Positions 26,083 through 33,328 of a DNA stretch of 64,000 nt are shown here, piece after piece (positions within the stretch are counted from its first letter, which is position 1; every line of letters starts with the position of its first letter). The notes beneath the pieces were generated by a model that did no database searches, had not been told where the DNA came from, and saw nothing but the letters and a program-made list of their open reading frames with translations. The stretch is taken from the NCBI GenBank assembly GCA_018223365.1, contig JAGTTP010000001.1:1954410-2018409 (forward strand), in the 5' to 3' direction. This DNA comes from Clostridiaceae bacterium Marseille-Q4145 (lineage in GTDB: Bacteria; Bacillota; Clostridia; Lachnospirales; Lachnospiraceae). Position numbers and translations under genes: made by a program.

Positions 26083-26922
26083 TTAATATAATTTTTTTGC
26101 ATGAACGACGAAACGTTTTGCACCCTTGTTGGTACAGGTGGAAAGGGTGAGGACAGAATCATTGGTTCCCACAGACACGTCTGTATTATAGAGAGAGGAA
26201 GCAGTCAGTTCATCCAGAAAAGCAGCATAGGTATCGTCGGAATGATATCCGATAGTGTAAGTAATATCGGTTACATCTGCCTCATGGCAGGAAAAGATCT
26301 GATAGCAGTGTGTGCCATCTTCCTGATCCAGGTAAATGTACGGATGTGCTTCATAATAATTTTTCTTTCCGTAATTCTTCAGACCTGCAAACATGGAGCC
26401 ATTCTTCATATTGTGACCGTAAACAATGGTGTGAAGATCTGAGAAATCTCCGGCATTGCTTGCTTCCACAAAGATGGCACCGGATTTATTCTCCTGACGG
26501 CGGAAGGTGTGGGTCAGATAGTAGATATTATCGGTAGTATGAACCACCGGATAACTGATTTCGGTTCCTGGAATCTCAATCCAGCCAACTGCCTCTTCAT
26601 TGATCTTTTTCAGAGAAGCAAAATCAATACGCTCTTCTTTTGAGGAAGCGGCTTCGGGCGCTTCTTCTGCTGTATCATCAGAAGTGTTATCAGAAGAGGA
26701 AGAAGCCTGATCCGGTGTTTCCGGCTCTGAGAGCACATACTGCTGCAGGTCTTTGTATTCCTTATCACCGGAACTGTATCCGATGAAAATAGTTGCTAAT
26801 TTCCAGATGCTGAAGGCCAGCAGGCAAATACAAAATCCAAGAAACAGTCCCTGGAGCAGAGACTGAAGGGGAGTGCTTCTGCGGCGTCCGTGTTTTTTCT
26901 GTTTTCTTTTCTTGTTGTGCAT
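26083..26922 (-). CDS. srtB: Class B sortase
   Basis: Membrane transpeptidase that cleaves a sorting signal and links the surface protein to peptidoglycan. It has a basic cytoplasmic N-terminus, one membrane helix (about 26-48), an acidic Ser/Glu/Ala-rich stalk (about 65-95), then the sortase barrel. Catalytic residues are seen as His in VYGHNM (about 168), Cys in TLSTC (about 264) and Arg in KRFVVHA (about 271). The class B call rests on the TLSTC motif and the spacing. 279 residues. No sorting-signal substrate or heme-uptake gene is adjacent, so its target is encoded elsewhere. Confidence 0.9.
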   Translation of the reverse strand: MHNKKRKQKKHGRRRSTPLQSLLQGLFLGFCICLLAFSIWKLATIFIGYSSGDKEYKDLQQYVLSEPETPDQASSSSDNTSDDTAEEAPEAASSKEERIDFASLKKINEEAVGWIEIPGTEISYPVVHTTDNIYYLTHTFRRQENKSGAIFVEASNAGDFSDLHTIVYGHNMKNGSMFAGLKNYGKKNYYEAHPYIYLDQEDGTHCYQIFSCHEADVTDITYTIGYHSDDTYAAFLDELTASSLYNTDVSVGTNDSVLTLSTCTNKGAKRFVVHAKKLY

Positions 26923-27092
26923 AGTTTTTACCGTCCCATATCATGATTGATTTTTGATATACATTAACCATATTTTATCAGATTCCAGGAATAAATACCA
27001 GAGGAATAAAATATATCGCCAATCATCGGATTTTTGTTGCCTGTCCGGAAAATATGGATATAATAATGAATAGAAAACAAAGGAGAAAAGAA

Positions 27093-27935
27093 ATGATTCA
27101 GGATATTGCACCAAAGAAATATGTCAATCACTATGAAGAGCAGAGTCCGACAGCAGAAGACTGGATGCTGATATACCGGGACGGCAAAGTGCTCTGTCGG
27201 TTTGACAATGAGAAAATGTATTTTCCAAAAGTAAAAGAAATTACCCAGGAAGAGCAGGATGTGACCTATCTTTTCACCATCAGTGACGAGCGTTTCTTCC
27301 TTCTGAAAAATAGACTTGATGGGGAATTGGAAGGCTATGGCTGGGAGAAACCGGTGATTTTCAGAAATGCCAGACCTCAATATCGTGGATTTGCGGGAAT
27401 TACGGGCATGCAGCTTTTTGACTGGTATCGTTCCAATAAGTTCTGTGGCCGCTGCGGTAAATCTATGGTTCCGGATCATAAAGAGAGAATGGTTCATTGT
27501 GAATGCTGCGGTAATATGGTGTATCCGAAGATCTGCCCGGGAGTTATTGTAGCTGTAACCAATGGAAATAAAATTCTGCTTACGAAATATGCACCGACAC
27601 CGGGAAGGACTGCCAGTTATGCACTGATTGCCGGATTTACGGAGATCGGTGAGACTCTGGAAGAGACGGTACAGCGGGAAGTCATGGAAGAAGTTGGTCT
27701 CAAAGTCAAAAATATTCGTTATTACAAGAGCCAGCCCTGGTCCTTCTCCTCTACTCTGCTCTGCGGATTTTTCTGTGAAGTGGATGGGGATACGGATATC
27801 ACGCTGGATACAGAGGAACTTGCAGTGGGAGAATGGTTTGACCGTGACAACATTCCGGTAGAGGATGACGGTGTCAGCCTGACCAGAGAGATGATAGGCG
27901 TTTTTAAGGCCGGAGGCCCGGAGAATCTTTTATAA
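27093..27935 (+). CDS. nudC: NAD(H) pyrophosphatase / Nudix hydrolase with zinc ribbon
   Basis: Hydrolyses NADH (and in E. coli removes NAD caps from RNA). A four-cysteine zinc ribbon is visible from about residue 117 (CGRCGK then HCECCGN), followed by the Nudix box from about 180, matching GX5EX7REVXEEVG. SQPWSFSSTLLCGF follows, like the SQPWPFPxS segment that defines the NudC subgroup. I start at the ATG at 27093, which has AAAGGAG upstream, giving 280 residues; an earlier in-frame ATG at 27054 lacks a ribosome site. A TATAAT at 27059-27064 with TTGCCT 16 bases upstream is a likely promoter. Confidence 0.93.
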   Translation: MIQDIAPKKYVNHYEEQSPTAEDWMLIYRDGKVLCRFDNEKMYFPKVKEITQEEQDVTYLFTISDERFFLLKNRLDGELEGYGWEKPVIFRNARPQYRGFAGITGMQLFDWYRSNKFCGRCGKSMVPDHKERMVHCECCGNMVYPKICPGVIVAVTNGNKILLTKYAPTPGRTASYALIAGFTEIGETLEETVQREVMEEVGLKVKNIRYYKSQPWSFSSTLLCGFFCEVDGDTDITLDTEELAVGEWFDRDNIPVEDDGVSLTREMIGVFKAGGPENLL

Positions 27936-27944
27936 GTTATATAA

Positions 27945-27985
27945 AAACCTTGTTATTTTCAACTACGAAAATAACAAGGTTTTAT
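27945..27985. terminator. Bidirectional terminator between nudC and the XRE gene
   Basis: AACCTTGTTATTTTC pairs perfectly with GAAAATAACAAGGTT around AACTAC, with T-runs on both strands. The two flanking genes converge. Confidence 0.93.
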
Positions 27986-27997
27986 TTAAAAAGAAAT

Positions 27998-28231
27998 TTA
28001 TAGTTTTATATTTTGGGAAGAAAATTGCATATCTGGATTGTCTGTTCTGCCAAGGAGATAATCTAAAGATACCTGGAAATAATCAGCAATTAGAATAAGT
28101 GTTTCATAACCGGCTTCTCTTTCAAGATTTTCATATCGACTAATGCTGTTCTGGCTTAAGTGTAAATCCATTGCTAGTTTTAACTGTGATAAATGTTTTG
28201 CTTCTCGTAGTTCTTTTAGACGAAAAATCAT
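27998..28231 (-). CDS. XRE/Cro-family transcriptional regulator
   Basis: Small DNA-binding protein of 77 residues, nearly all one lambda-repressor-like HTH domain: LRLSQLKLAMDLHLSQNSIS-like helices at about 8-32, then DYFQVSLDYLLGRTDN, the usual tail of the domain. It is divergent from a three-gene envelope cassette, and two matching palindromes lie between them over the plus-strand promoter. It is therefore probably the local repressor. No effector domain is present, so induction would need another protein or an anti-repressor. The gene is AT-rich like the cassette and unlike flanking nudC. Confidence 0.9.
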   Translation of the reverse strand: MIFRLKELREAKHLSQLKLAMDLHLSQNSISRYENLEREAGYETLILIADYFQVSLDYLLGRTDNPDMQFSSQNIKL

Positions 28232-28243
28232 ATTTTAATCCTC

Positions 28244-28295
28244 TTGACTGGAATATACCATTTTGGTATATTTAAAATATCCCAAGTTGGGATAT
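28244..28295 (+). promoter_or_regulatory. Promoter with two palindromic operators between XRE and the small-protein cassette
   Basis: TTGACT at 28244-28249 and TATATT at 28267-28272 with a 17-base spacer point rightward. Operator 1 at 28253-28271 (ATATACCA, TTT, TGGTATAT) covers the spacer and -10. Operator 2 at 28277-28295 (ATATCCCAA, G, TTGGGATAT) covers the start site. The half-sites share ATATxCCA, and the centres are 24 bases apart. A dimeric regulator on both sites would block the promoter. Confidence 0.8.
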
Positions 28296-28323
28296 CTTAT
28301 TAAAATTACAGGAGGAAGAGAAA

Positions 28324-28692
28324 ATGATTAGAAAATTATTTGGAGAAACTGATGAGGAACAGTTTGCGTATTTAAAACCAAGAATTACTGCATTAGGAGT
28401 AGCAGCAATATGTGTTTTAATTGGAGTTTTGCTAACAGTTGTTGGTGTAGGAATTGGACAAACCATAATGGGAATTGGACAGTTTATTTGGGTAATTCTT
28501 TCATTCAATTTTGGATGGGCTATTTTCAAAGGATTATTTGGAATTGCATCATTTGGTGTATGTTTTTCCAATAATGTTATTTTTGGGTGTGCAATAATTA
28601 TGTTATATTTTATGTTAGGCGCTATAGGTGGCGTTATTGTCTCTATTATAGGATTATGCAGATTTCTATTCTTGTTAAAAAAGAGGAAATAG
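28324..28692 (+). CDS. Small integral membrane protein, unknown
   Basis: Not recognised. 122 residues with a short charged N-terminus (MIRKLFGETDEEQF) and three hydrophobic segments (about 22-48, 50-72 and 85-115) rich in Gly and Ile, ending in a basic KKRK tail. GGAGGAAG precedes the ATG. First gene of a three-gene AT-rich operon controlled by the XRE operators. It lacks catalytic motifs; a holin-like, immunity or membrane-stress role is possible but nothing in the sequence shows which. Confidence 0.75.
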   Translation: MIRKLFGETDEEQFAYLKPRITALGVAAICVLIGVLLTVVGVGIGQTIMGIGQFIWVILSFNFGWAIFKGLFGIASFGVCFSNNVIFGCAIIMLYFMLGAIGGVIVSIIGLCRFLFLLKKRK

Positions 28693-28698
28693 AAGAGT

Positions 28699-29472
28699 AT
28701 GGGGTTTTATGATGCAAAGGGATATTGGAGAGAATATGGCGAGGGCTTCTATGATTTCAATGGTGATTGGGTAAGTCCTGGGGGTGTATATCATGATGCC
28801 AAAGGATATCTTAGAAGCCCAGGTGACGGCTTTTATGATGCTAAAGGAAATTATGTATTACCGGGAGAACCATTCTATGATATTAAAGGAGAGCGTCATT
28901 CACCGATTTTGGAATCAGAAATTCGAAAATCGTTTGCTGAGTATGAATTTGGAATCGCTTATTGTTTTTTGCTGTTATTACCATTTGCTATTTTGTGGTT
29001 GCTCACGTCCTTTTTTATTCAGAAAATAGAAGGTCATTTATTCTTATCTTTTGGAGTATACGCCTTTCTAGATATGGTGGTGTGTATAGCGGTGACTAGA
29101 TTAAAAAAGCATAGAGGTCTAAAATCCTTTTTCAGTTTTGCAGGAAATTATATGTGTATTTTGTCATATGCATATATAGTTTTGGGATATGCGGTTCCAT
29201 ATATGGAAAAAAATAAGAGAGATTTTAGTAGTTTCCTGAATTTTGTATTGTTTTCAATTCTTGGAATTGGGGCTGTTGCCATATTGCAATTTTTTAATTA
29301 TTATCATGAAATTGCTTTTGTGGAGTTCGTATCGGGAATTGCTTTTTTTATAACTGTGATTGTTATATTAAAATATGCATCAGGAGATACAAATACTTTA
29401 GAAAATCTCGCCGAAATATATCATGTAAAACCAACAATGATGTTTCGGTTGATATTCCAGATTATGAAGTAA
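28699..29472 (+). CDS. Membrane protein with five N-terminal 14-residue GFYDxKG repeats
   Basis: Unknown family. Residues 2-71 are five tandem repeats of exactly 14 residues, starting at 2, 16, 30, 44 and 58, of the pattern GFYDAKGxxxxPGx (for example GFYDAKGNYVLPGE). Each probably forms a beta-hairpin. The rest (about 85-235) contains five or so hydrophobic helices, and the C-terminus is soluble. There is no signal peptide before the repeats, so their side of the membrane is unclear. 257 residues; second gene of the XRE-controlled cassette, 6 bases after the first. Confidence 0.75.
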   Translation: MGFYDAKGYWREYGEGFYDFNGDWVSPGGVYHDAKGYLRSPGDGFYDAKGNYVLPGEPFYDIKGERHSPILESEIRKSFAEYEFGIAYCFLLLLPFAILWLLTSFFIQKIEGHLFLSFGVYAFLDMVVCIAVTRLKKHRGLKSFFSFAGNYMCILSYAYIVLGYAVPYMEKNKRDFSSFLNFVLFSILGIGAVAILQFFNYYHEIAFVEFVSGIAFFITVIVILKYASGDTNTLENLAEIYHVKPTMMFRLIFQIMK

Positions 29473-29473
29473 A

Positions 29474-29773
29474 ATGAAGATTCAAAAGATATACAAAGTT
29501 TTCGTTATTGTATTTATTATATTATTGATAGTCATAGGAAGTTTATACAGTAAATCACAGAATCCCTTTGATATCTATAAAACATATGGGATTGTTTACG
29601 ATGAAAAGACAGGAAAACTTCTATACAAAGGCAATAAAGTGTTTGAATTTTATGATAGAATTACTGATGATATAAGTTGTTTTTACTTAGATGAAAATGG
29701 AACTGTTATGGTTGAGGTGATGCGCAATAAAAAGGGAATGTTGACAGGAATAACAGCAGAAATGGTGAAATAG
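29474..29773 (+). CDS. Small signal-anchored extracytoplasmic protein, unknown
   Basis: Not recognised. 99 residues: a basic start and one hydrophobic segment (about 7-25), then an outside domain containing YGIVYDEKTGKLLYKGNK, which again has a short YDxxxG-like turn as in the upstream repeats. It starts one base after the upstream stop, so translation is coupled. Third and last gene of the cassette, before a strong terminator. Confidence 0.65.
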   Translation: MKIQKIYKVFVIVFIILLIVIGSLYSKSQNPFDIYKTYGIVYDEKTGKLLYKGNKVFEFYDRITDDISCFYLDENGTVMVEVMRNKKGMLTGITAEMVK

Positions 29774-29794
29774 ATATACAGGTTTGAATATAGT

Positions 29795-29843
29795 AACCAG
29801 CTGAAGCAGTGATGAATATTTATCTTTGCTTCAGCTGGTTTTT
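29795..29843 (+). terminator. Terminator of the XRE-controlled cassette
   Basis: AACCAGCTGAAGCA pairs with TGCTTCAGCTGGTT around an 18-base loop, followed by TTT and an AT-rich stretch. Confidence 0.8.
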
Positions 29844-29863
29844 AATTAAAGTTATTTATGGAC

Positions 29864-32431
29864 TTATTTCTTATATAATACCCGGATGGAGTTCAGTACG
29901 CACAGCATGGCCACACCGGTGTCTGCGAACACAGCCATCCACATGGAAGCGAATCCACACAGACCAAGGATCATAACCAGGATCTTAATGGCAAGTGCAA
30001 ACACGATGTTCTGCCAGGAGATGCTGACAGCAGATTTTGCGATACGCATGGAATCCGGGATCGCAGTCATGCTGGAAGTCATATAAACAACGTCAGCTGC
30101 TTCAATGGCTGCATCAGCGCCGCTTCCCATAGCAGCACCGACATCAGCGCCTGCCAGTACAGGGGCATCGTTGATACCATCGCCGACGAACATCACATGC
30201 TCATGCTGGGAACGGATTTTCTGAAGTTCCTTTAACTTATCCTGAGGAAGCAGTTTTGCGTGTACTTCGTCGATGCCGGTTTCTTTTGCAACAGCCTCTG
30301 CACTGTTCTGCGCGTCACCGGTCAGCATGGCGGTGATGATTCCCTGTTTTTTCAGTGCGGCGATAGCAGATTTGGCATCTGCTTTGATCGTATCGGAGAT
30401 GGTCAGATATCCAGCATAGTTACCTTCCACAGCAACCAGAACTTCGGTTCCGAATACATCATTTTTGTAAGCAGAGAGGTTGACACCGTGATGTTCCATG
30501 AGCTTTCTGTTGCCACAGAGAACTACATCTCCATCAATAATGGCCAAAATTCCCTCGCCTGCGATTTCTTTTAAAGTAGAAGGTTTGCTTAACTGCAGAC
30601 CTTTTTCTTTTGCTGCGGTTACAATGCTGACTGCAATCGGGTGAGTAGAGTTCTGTTCACAGCTTGCAGTGATCTGAAGAAGTTCATCCTCGGAAAGTTT
30701 TCCTGCGGATATGGTTTTCTGGAGAACGAAGTTTCCTTCGGTAATGGTTCCGGTCTTATCCATAACGACTGCTTTGACATCAGCCAGAGCTTCCAGAGCA
30801 ACGCCGCCTTTAAACAGGATACCTTTCTTGGAACCGGCACCGATACCGGAGAAGAATGCCAGCGGTACACTTAATACCAGCGCACATGGACAGCTCATAA
30901 CCAGGAAGGACAGTGCGGTGTAAATCCAGTAATGCCAGTCACCGCCGCCAACCAGCGGAGGAAGCAGGGCAGTACCAAGTGCCAGAAATACAACAATCGG
31001 GGTGTACACTCTGGAAAATTTGGTAATAAAACGGTCTACCTTCGGCTTGCTTGCTGCTGCATTTTCTACGGAATCCAGAATTCTGGTAACCATGGATTCG
31101 CCAAGAGGTTTTGCGACACGAACGGTCAGCTGACCGGAAGTATTGACACAGCCGGAAGTGACTTCGTCGTTTGCTGCTACATGAACCGGTACCGGTTCAC
31201 CGGTGATCGGTGAAGTGTCGATACGGCTGTCACCGTCGATGACAATGCCATCCAGCGGGATACGGTCACCAGGACGAACCAGGATGATGTCACCCGGAAC
31301 AGCATCTTCTGCAGGAATCACTTTTGTTTCGCCATTCTCTACAAGGTTTACCGTCTCCGGACGAAGGTCAACGGCCTCCATGATCTGTCCGCGGCTTCTC
31401 TCAACGGCTTTTTCCTCGAAGAACTCACCGATCCGGTAGAACAGCATAACGCCGACCGCTTCCGGATAGGACTTGATTGCGAAAGCACCAAGGGTTGCAA
31501 TACTCATAAGGAAGTTCTCGTCGAAGATCTGGCCTTTTCCCATGTTGCGGACAGCAGTCAGAACAACTCTCCATCCAAGAACTGCGTAAGCGATCACATA
31601 GAACGGAAGCAGAACTGTCGTATCCATGTTCATATGCTCCAGAACTTCCATCAAAATGAAGAGAATGGCACCGACAGCAATGCTGACAACGGTACGCTGT
31701 TCCGCGGTCATGCCGAATTTCTTCTCTTCCTCTTTTTTCACGGAAGGTTTGCGCTCCATCTCTTTGATCACTGCATCCGGCTCTACAATGGCGCAGACTT
31801 CTTTGATCTTCGGAAGAATGCGATCCGGGTTGGCGGCGGTAATACGAAGCTGCTGCGTTGTATAGGTAAGAACTGCTTCACTTACTTCATCCAGCTCATT
31901 GATCTTACGTTCGATCTTTGCTGCACAGTTTGCGCAGTCCAGATTTTCCACGATATAGACTTTGGTCTTCAATCCGTTGGAAGTTTCCTTCGGAACAACC
32001 TTTACTTCAGATTCAATGGAAGAACAGATATCCTGAATCTGCGGAAGGAGTGCATCGTAGTTCTCAGCGGTAATACGAAGCTGTTTGGTAGCGTAGGTGA
32101 TGGTTGCCTCTGCAACGCCCGGCAGTTCATTGATGCGTTTTTCCATCTTTGCGGCACAGTTTGCGCATCCCAGATTCTCCAGAATATAAACACGTTTTCC
32201 ATGGGCATTGACGCCTTCGTGATGATGTCCGCATCCACACTCATCGCCGTGTTCGTGATGGTGATGCTCGTGCTCGTGATCATGTCCGTGGTCATGACCG
32301 CATCCGCAGCAGTCGCCGTGTTCGTGATGGTGATGCTCATGCTCCTCATGCTCGTGACCTTCGTGATCATGACCGCATCCGCATTCATCGTCGTGCTGGT
32401 GCTCTAATAACATCAGAAATTCTTTTTTCAT
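29864..32431 (-). CDS. Zn/Cd/Pb-type heavy-metal P1B ATPase with His-rich N-terminus
   Basis: Membrane pump exporting divalent soft metals with ATP. Residues 11-72 are a His/Asp/Glu/Cys-rich metal-binding stretch with three CGCG(H) units. Two HMA domains follow, with CANC at 89-92 and 166-169. The core shows CPC in a membrane helix (near 520), DKTGT with the phosphorylated Asp558, TGDAQNS and GDGINDAP. ALAIK in the seventh helix and ADTG in the eighth fit the Zn/Cd/Pb group rather than copper pumps. I start at the ATG at 32431 behind GGAGG, giving 855 residues; an upstream ATG at 32476 is weaker. An ArsR-type operator lies upstream. Confidence 0.93.
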   Translation of the reverse strand: MKKEFLMLLEHQHDDECGCGHDHEGHEHEEHEHHHHEHGDCCGCGHDHGHDHEHEHHHHEHGDECGCGHHHEGVNAHGKRVYILENLGCANCAAKMEKRINELPGVAEATITYATKQLRITAENYDALLPQIQDICSSIESEVKVVPKETSNGLKTKVYIVENLDCANCAAKIERKINELDEVSEAVLTYTTQQLRITAANPDRILPKIKEVCAIVEPDAVIKEMERKPSVKKEEEKKFGMTAEQRTVVSIAVGAILFILMEVLEHMNMDTTVLLPFYVIAYAVLGWRVVLTAVRNMGKGQIFDENFLMSIATLGAFAIKSYPEAVGVMLFYRIGEFFEEKAVERSRGQIMEAVDLRPETVNLVENGETKVIPAEDAVPGDIILVRPGDRIPLDGIVIDGDSRIDTSPITGEPVPVHVAANDEVTSGCVNTSGQLTVRVAKPLGESMVTRILDSVENAAASKPKVDRFITKFSRVYTPIVVFLALGTALLPPLVGGGDWHYWIYTALSFLVMSCPCALVLSVPLAFFSGIGAGSKKGILFKGGVALEALADVKAVVMDKTGTITEGNFVLQKTISAGKLSEDELLQITASCEQNSTHPIAVSIVTAAKEKGLQLSKPSTLKEIAGEGILAIIDGDVVLCGNRKLMEHHGVNLSAYKNDVFGTEVLVAVEGNYAGYLTISDTIKADAKSAIAALKKQGIITAMLTGDAQNSAEAVAKETGIDEVHAKLLPQDKLKELQKIRSQHEHVMFVGDGINDAPVLAGADVGAAMGSGADAAIEAADVVYMTSSMTAIPDSMRIAKSAVSISWQNIVFALAIKILVMILGLCGFASMWMAVFADTGVAMLCVLNSIRVLYKK

Positions 32432-32474
32432 AACTTTATAACCTCCAGAAATCATGGTAGTGATGATTTGGTTC

Positions 32475-32547
32475 ATTTAAACGTATGAACATTTGCTCAT
32501 ATGAAGACTATAGCATACAAGTCAAGAAAGCGCAAGAGTTTTGTGAT
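32475..32547 (-). repeat. Metal-responsive promoter/operator module, copy 1 (P-type ATPase)
   Basis: On the minus strand TTGCGC (32530-32535) and TATAGT (32507-32512) form a 17-spaced promoter firing toward the ATPase. TATGAACATTTGCTCATA at 32484-32501 is an inverted repeat (TATGA-A/G-CA, two bases, mirror) typical of ArsR/SmtB metal sensors such as CzrA. It overlaps the start site, which fits derepression by metal. No ArsR gene is in the window. The same 73 bases recur at 35426-35498 with four differences. Confidence 0.75.
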
Positions 32548-32630
32548 GATGTTGTACAATAAAAATTGACAGCCAATTCTCAAGGATTTTGATATAATCA
32601 TCATCAATACGAGAAGAGGAGAAAATCAAT

Positions 32631-32972
32631 ATGGCACGCAATCAAAGAATCTATGACAACGAATACAAAGCACAGGCAGTTAAGCTTGCACAGGAAATGG
32701 GTGGAGCTAAGGCGGCTAAAGAGTTAAATATACCAGATGGCACTATTTACTGCTGGATAAAGGCATTTAAAGAGGGACGCCTTAGTGCCGCTGAGGCCTC
32801 ACATACTCCTAATAATGCGTTATCCCTTAATGACGAACTTATTGAACTTCGAAAGCGTGTTAAGGAGCAGGATAAGGAGATTCGCCGTTTGAAAGAAGAA
32901 AATGAATTTCTTGAAGAGGCGAGTGCTTTTTTCGCAGCCAGCCGTCGGAAGTCAGCAAAAAATAGAGACTGA
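32631..32972 (+). CDS. IS3-family transposase OrfA
   Basis: DNA-binding subunit of an IS3-type transposase, 113 residues. An N-terminal HTH (YDNEYKAQAVKLAQEMG to TIYCWIKAFKEG, about 8-52) is followed by a leucine-zipper coiled coil (about 68-98: LIELRKRVKEQDKEIRRLKE). It looks intact and has GAGGAG upstream. Its TGA overlaps the OrfB ATG in TGATG, so OrfB would be made by re-initiation. With the partner truncated, OrfA may act only as a repressor or be inert. Confidence 0.88.
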   Translation: MARNQRIYDNEYKAQAVKLAQEMGGAKAAKELNIPDGTIYCWIKAFKEGRLSAAEASHTPNNALSLNDELIELRKRVKEQDKEIRRLKEENEFLEEASAFFAASRRKSAKNRD

Positions 32973-33313
32973 TGTTCATTTCTCTAAAAACGGATGACGG
33001 CAGAATGAAAGGAAAAATTTCTTTTTATTGCAGAGTGCTTCATGTTTCCAGACAGGCATTCAATAAATATTTAAAAACGAAAGATACTCCCTGGAAATAT
33101 CAATCTTTAGCTGATGCAATGATGGATATCTGTAACGAGGATGAATGCAATGATACTTATGGGAGAATCCGTATGTATCAGGCATTGCAACTCAAGCAGC
33201 CAGAAGGAATATCCATTCCGGGAGAGAGGACTGTTTATCGTGTCATGAAAGAAATAGGACTTAATCACAAGCCAAAACGTAGACCTAAGCTATCACTCAT
33301 AGATGATCTATGA
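32972..33313 (+). pseudogene. IS3-family transposase OrfB, truncated before the catalytic domain
   Basis: Only the N-terminal region of OrfB remains: 113 residues covering the HTH_21-type segment (SFYCRVLHVSRQAFNKYL to NDTYGRIRMYQAL, ending HKPKRRPKLS). Full OrfB proteins have about 280 residues, with a DDE integrase core beginning just after this point. The last residues (SLIDDL) and stop are encoded by a palindrome rather than by IS sequence, so this is a break, not a natural end. Confidence 0.88.
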
Positions 33314-33323
33314 ATGATAGCTT
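33287..33323. repeat. Near-perfect 37-base palindrome at the broken end of the IS
   Basis: Left arm 33287-33304 (AAGCTATCACTCATAGAT), central G, right arm 33306-33323; 17 of 18 positions are complementary. No T-run follows on either strand. It coincides with the point where OrfB is lost. Confidence 0.75.
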
Positions 33324-33328
33324 ATAAC

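Larger units (their letters stand above)
32593..33323 (+). mobile_element. Truncated IS3-family insertion sequence
   Basis: Contains an intact OrfA and only the first part of OrfB. A TATAAT (32593-32598) lies just upstream. The left end is probably near 32550, where similarity between the two metal-promoter copies stops. The right side breaks at a near-perfect 37-base palindrome (33287-33323). The catalytic DDE domain is missing, so the element cannot move by itself. Confidence 0.75.

Noticed and set aside
30260..30574. Separate small plus-strand gene within the ATPase region
   Set aside because: Antisense shadow with no start signal; overlaps conserved ATPase domain codons.
31634..32407. 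257-residue open frame on the plus strand
   Set aside because: It is antisense to the P-type ATPase. The regular His/Cys-rich codons of the real gene keep the other strand open, and no ribosome site or domain is seen.
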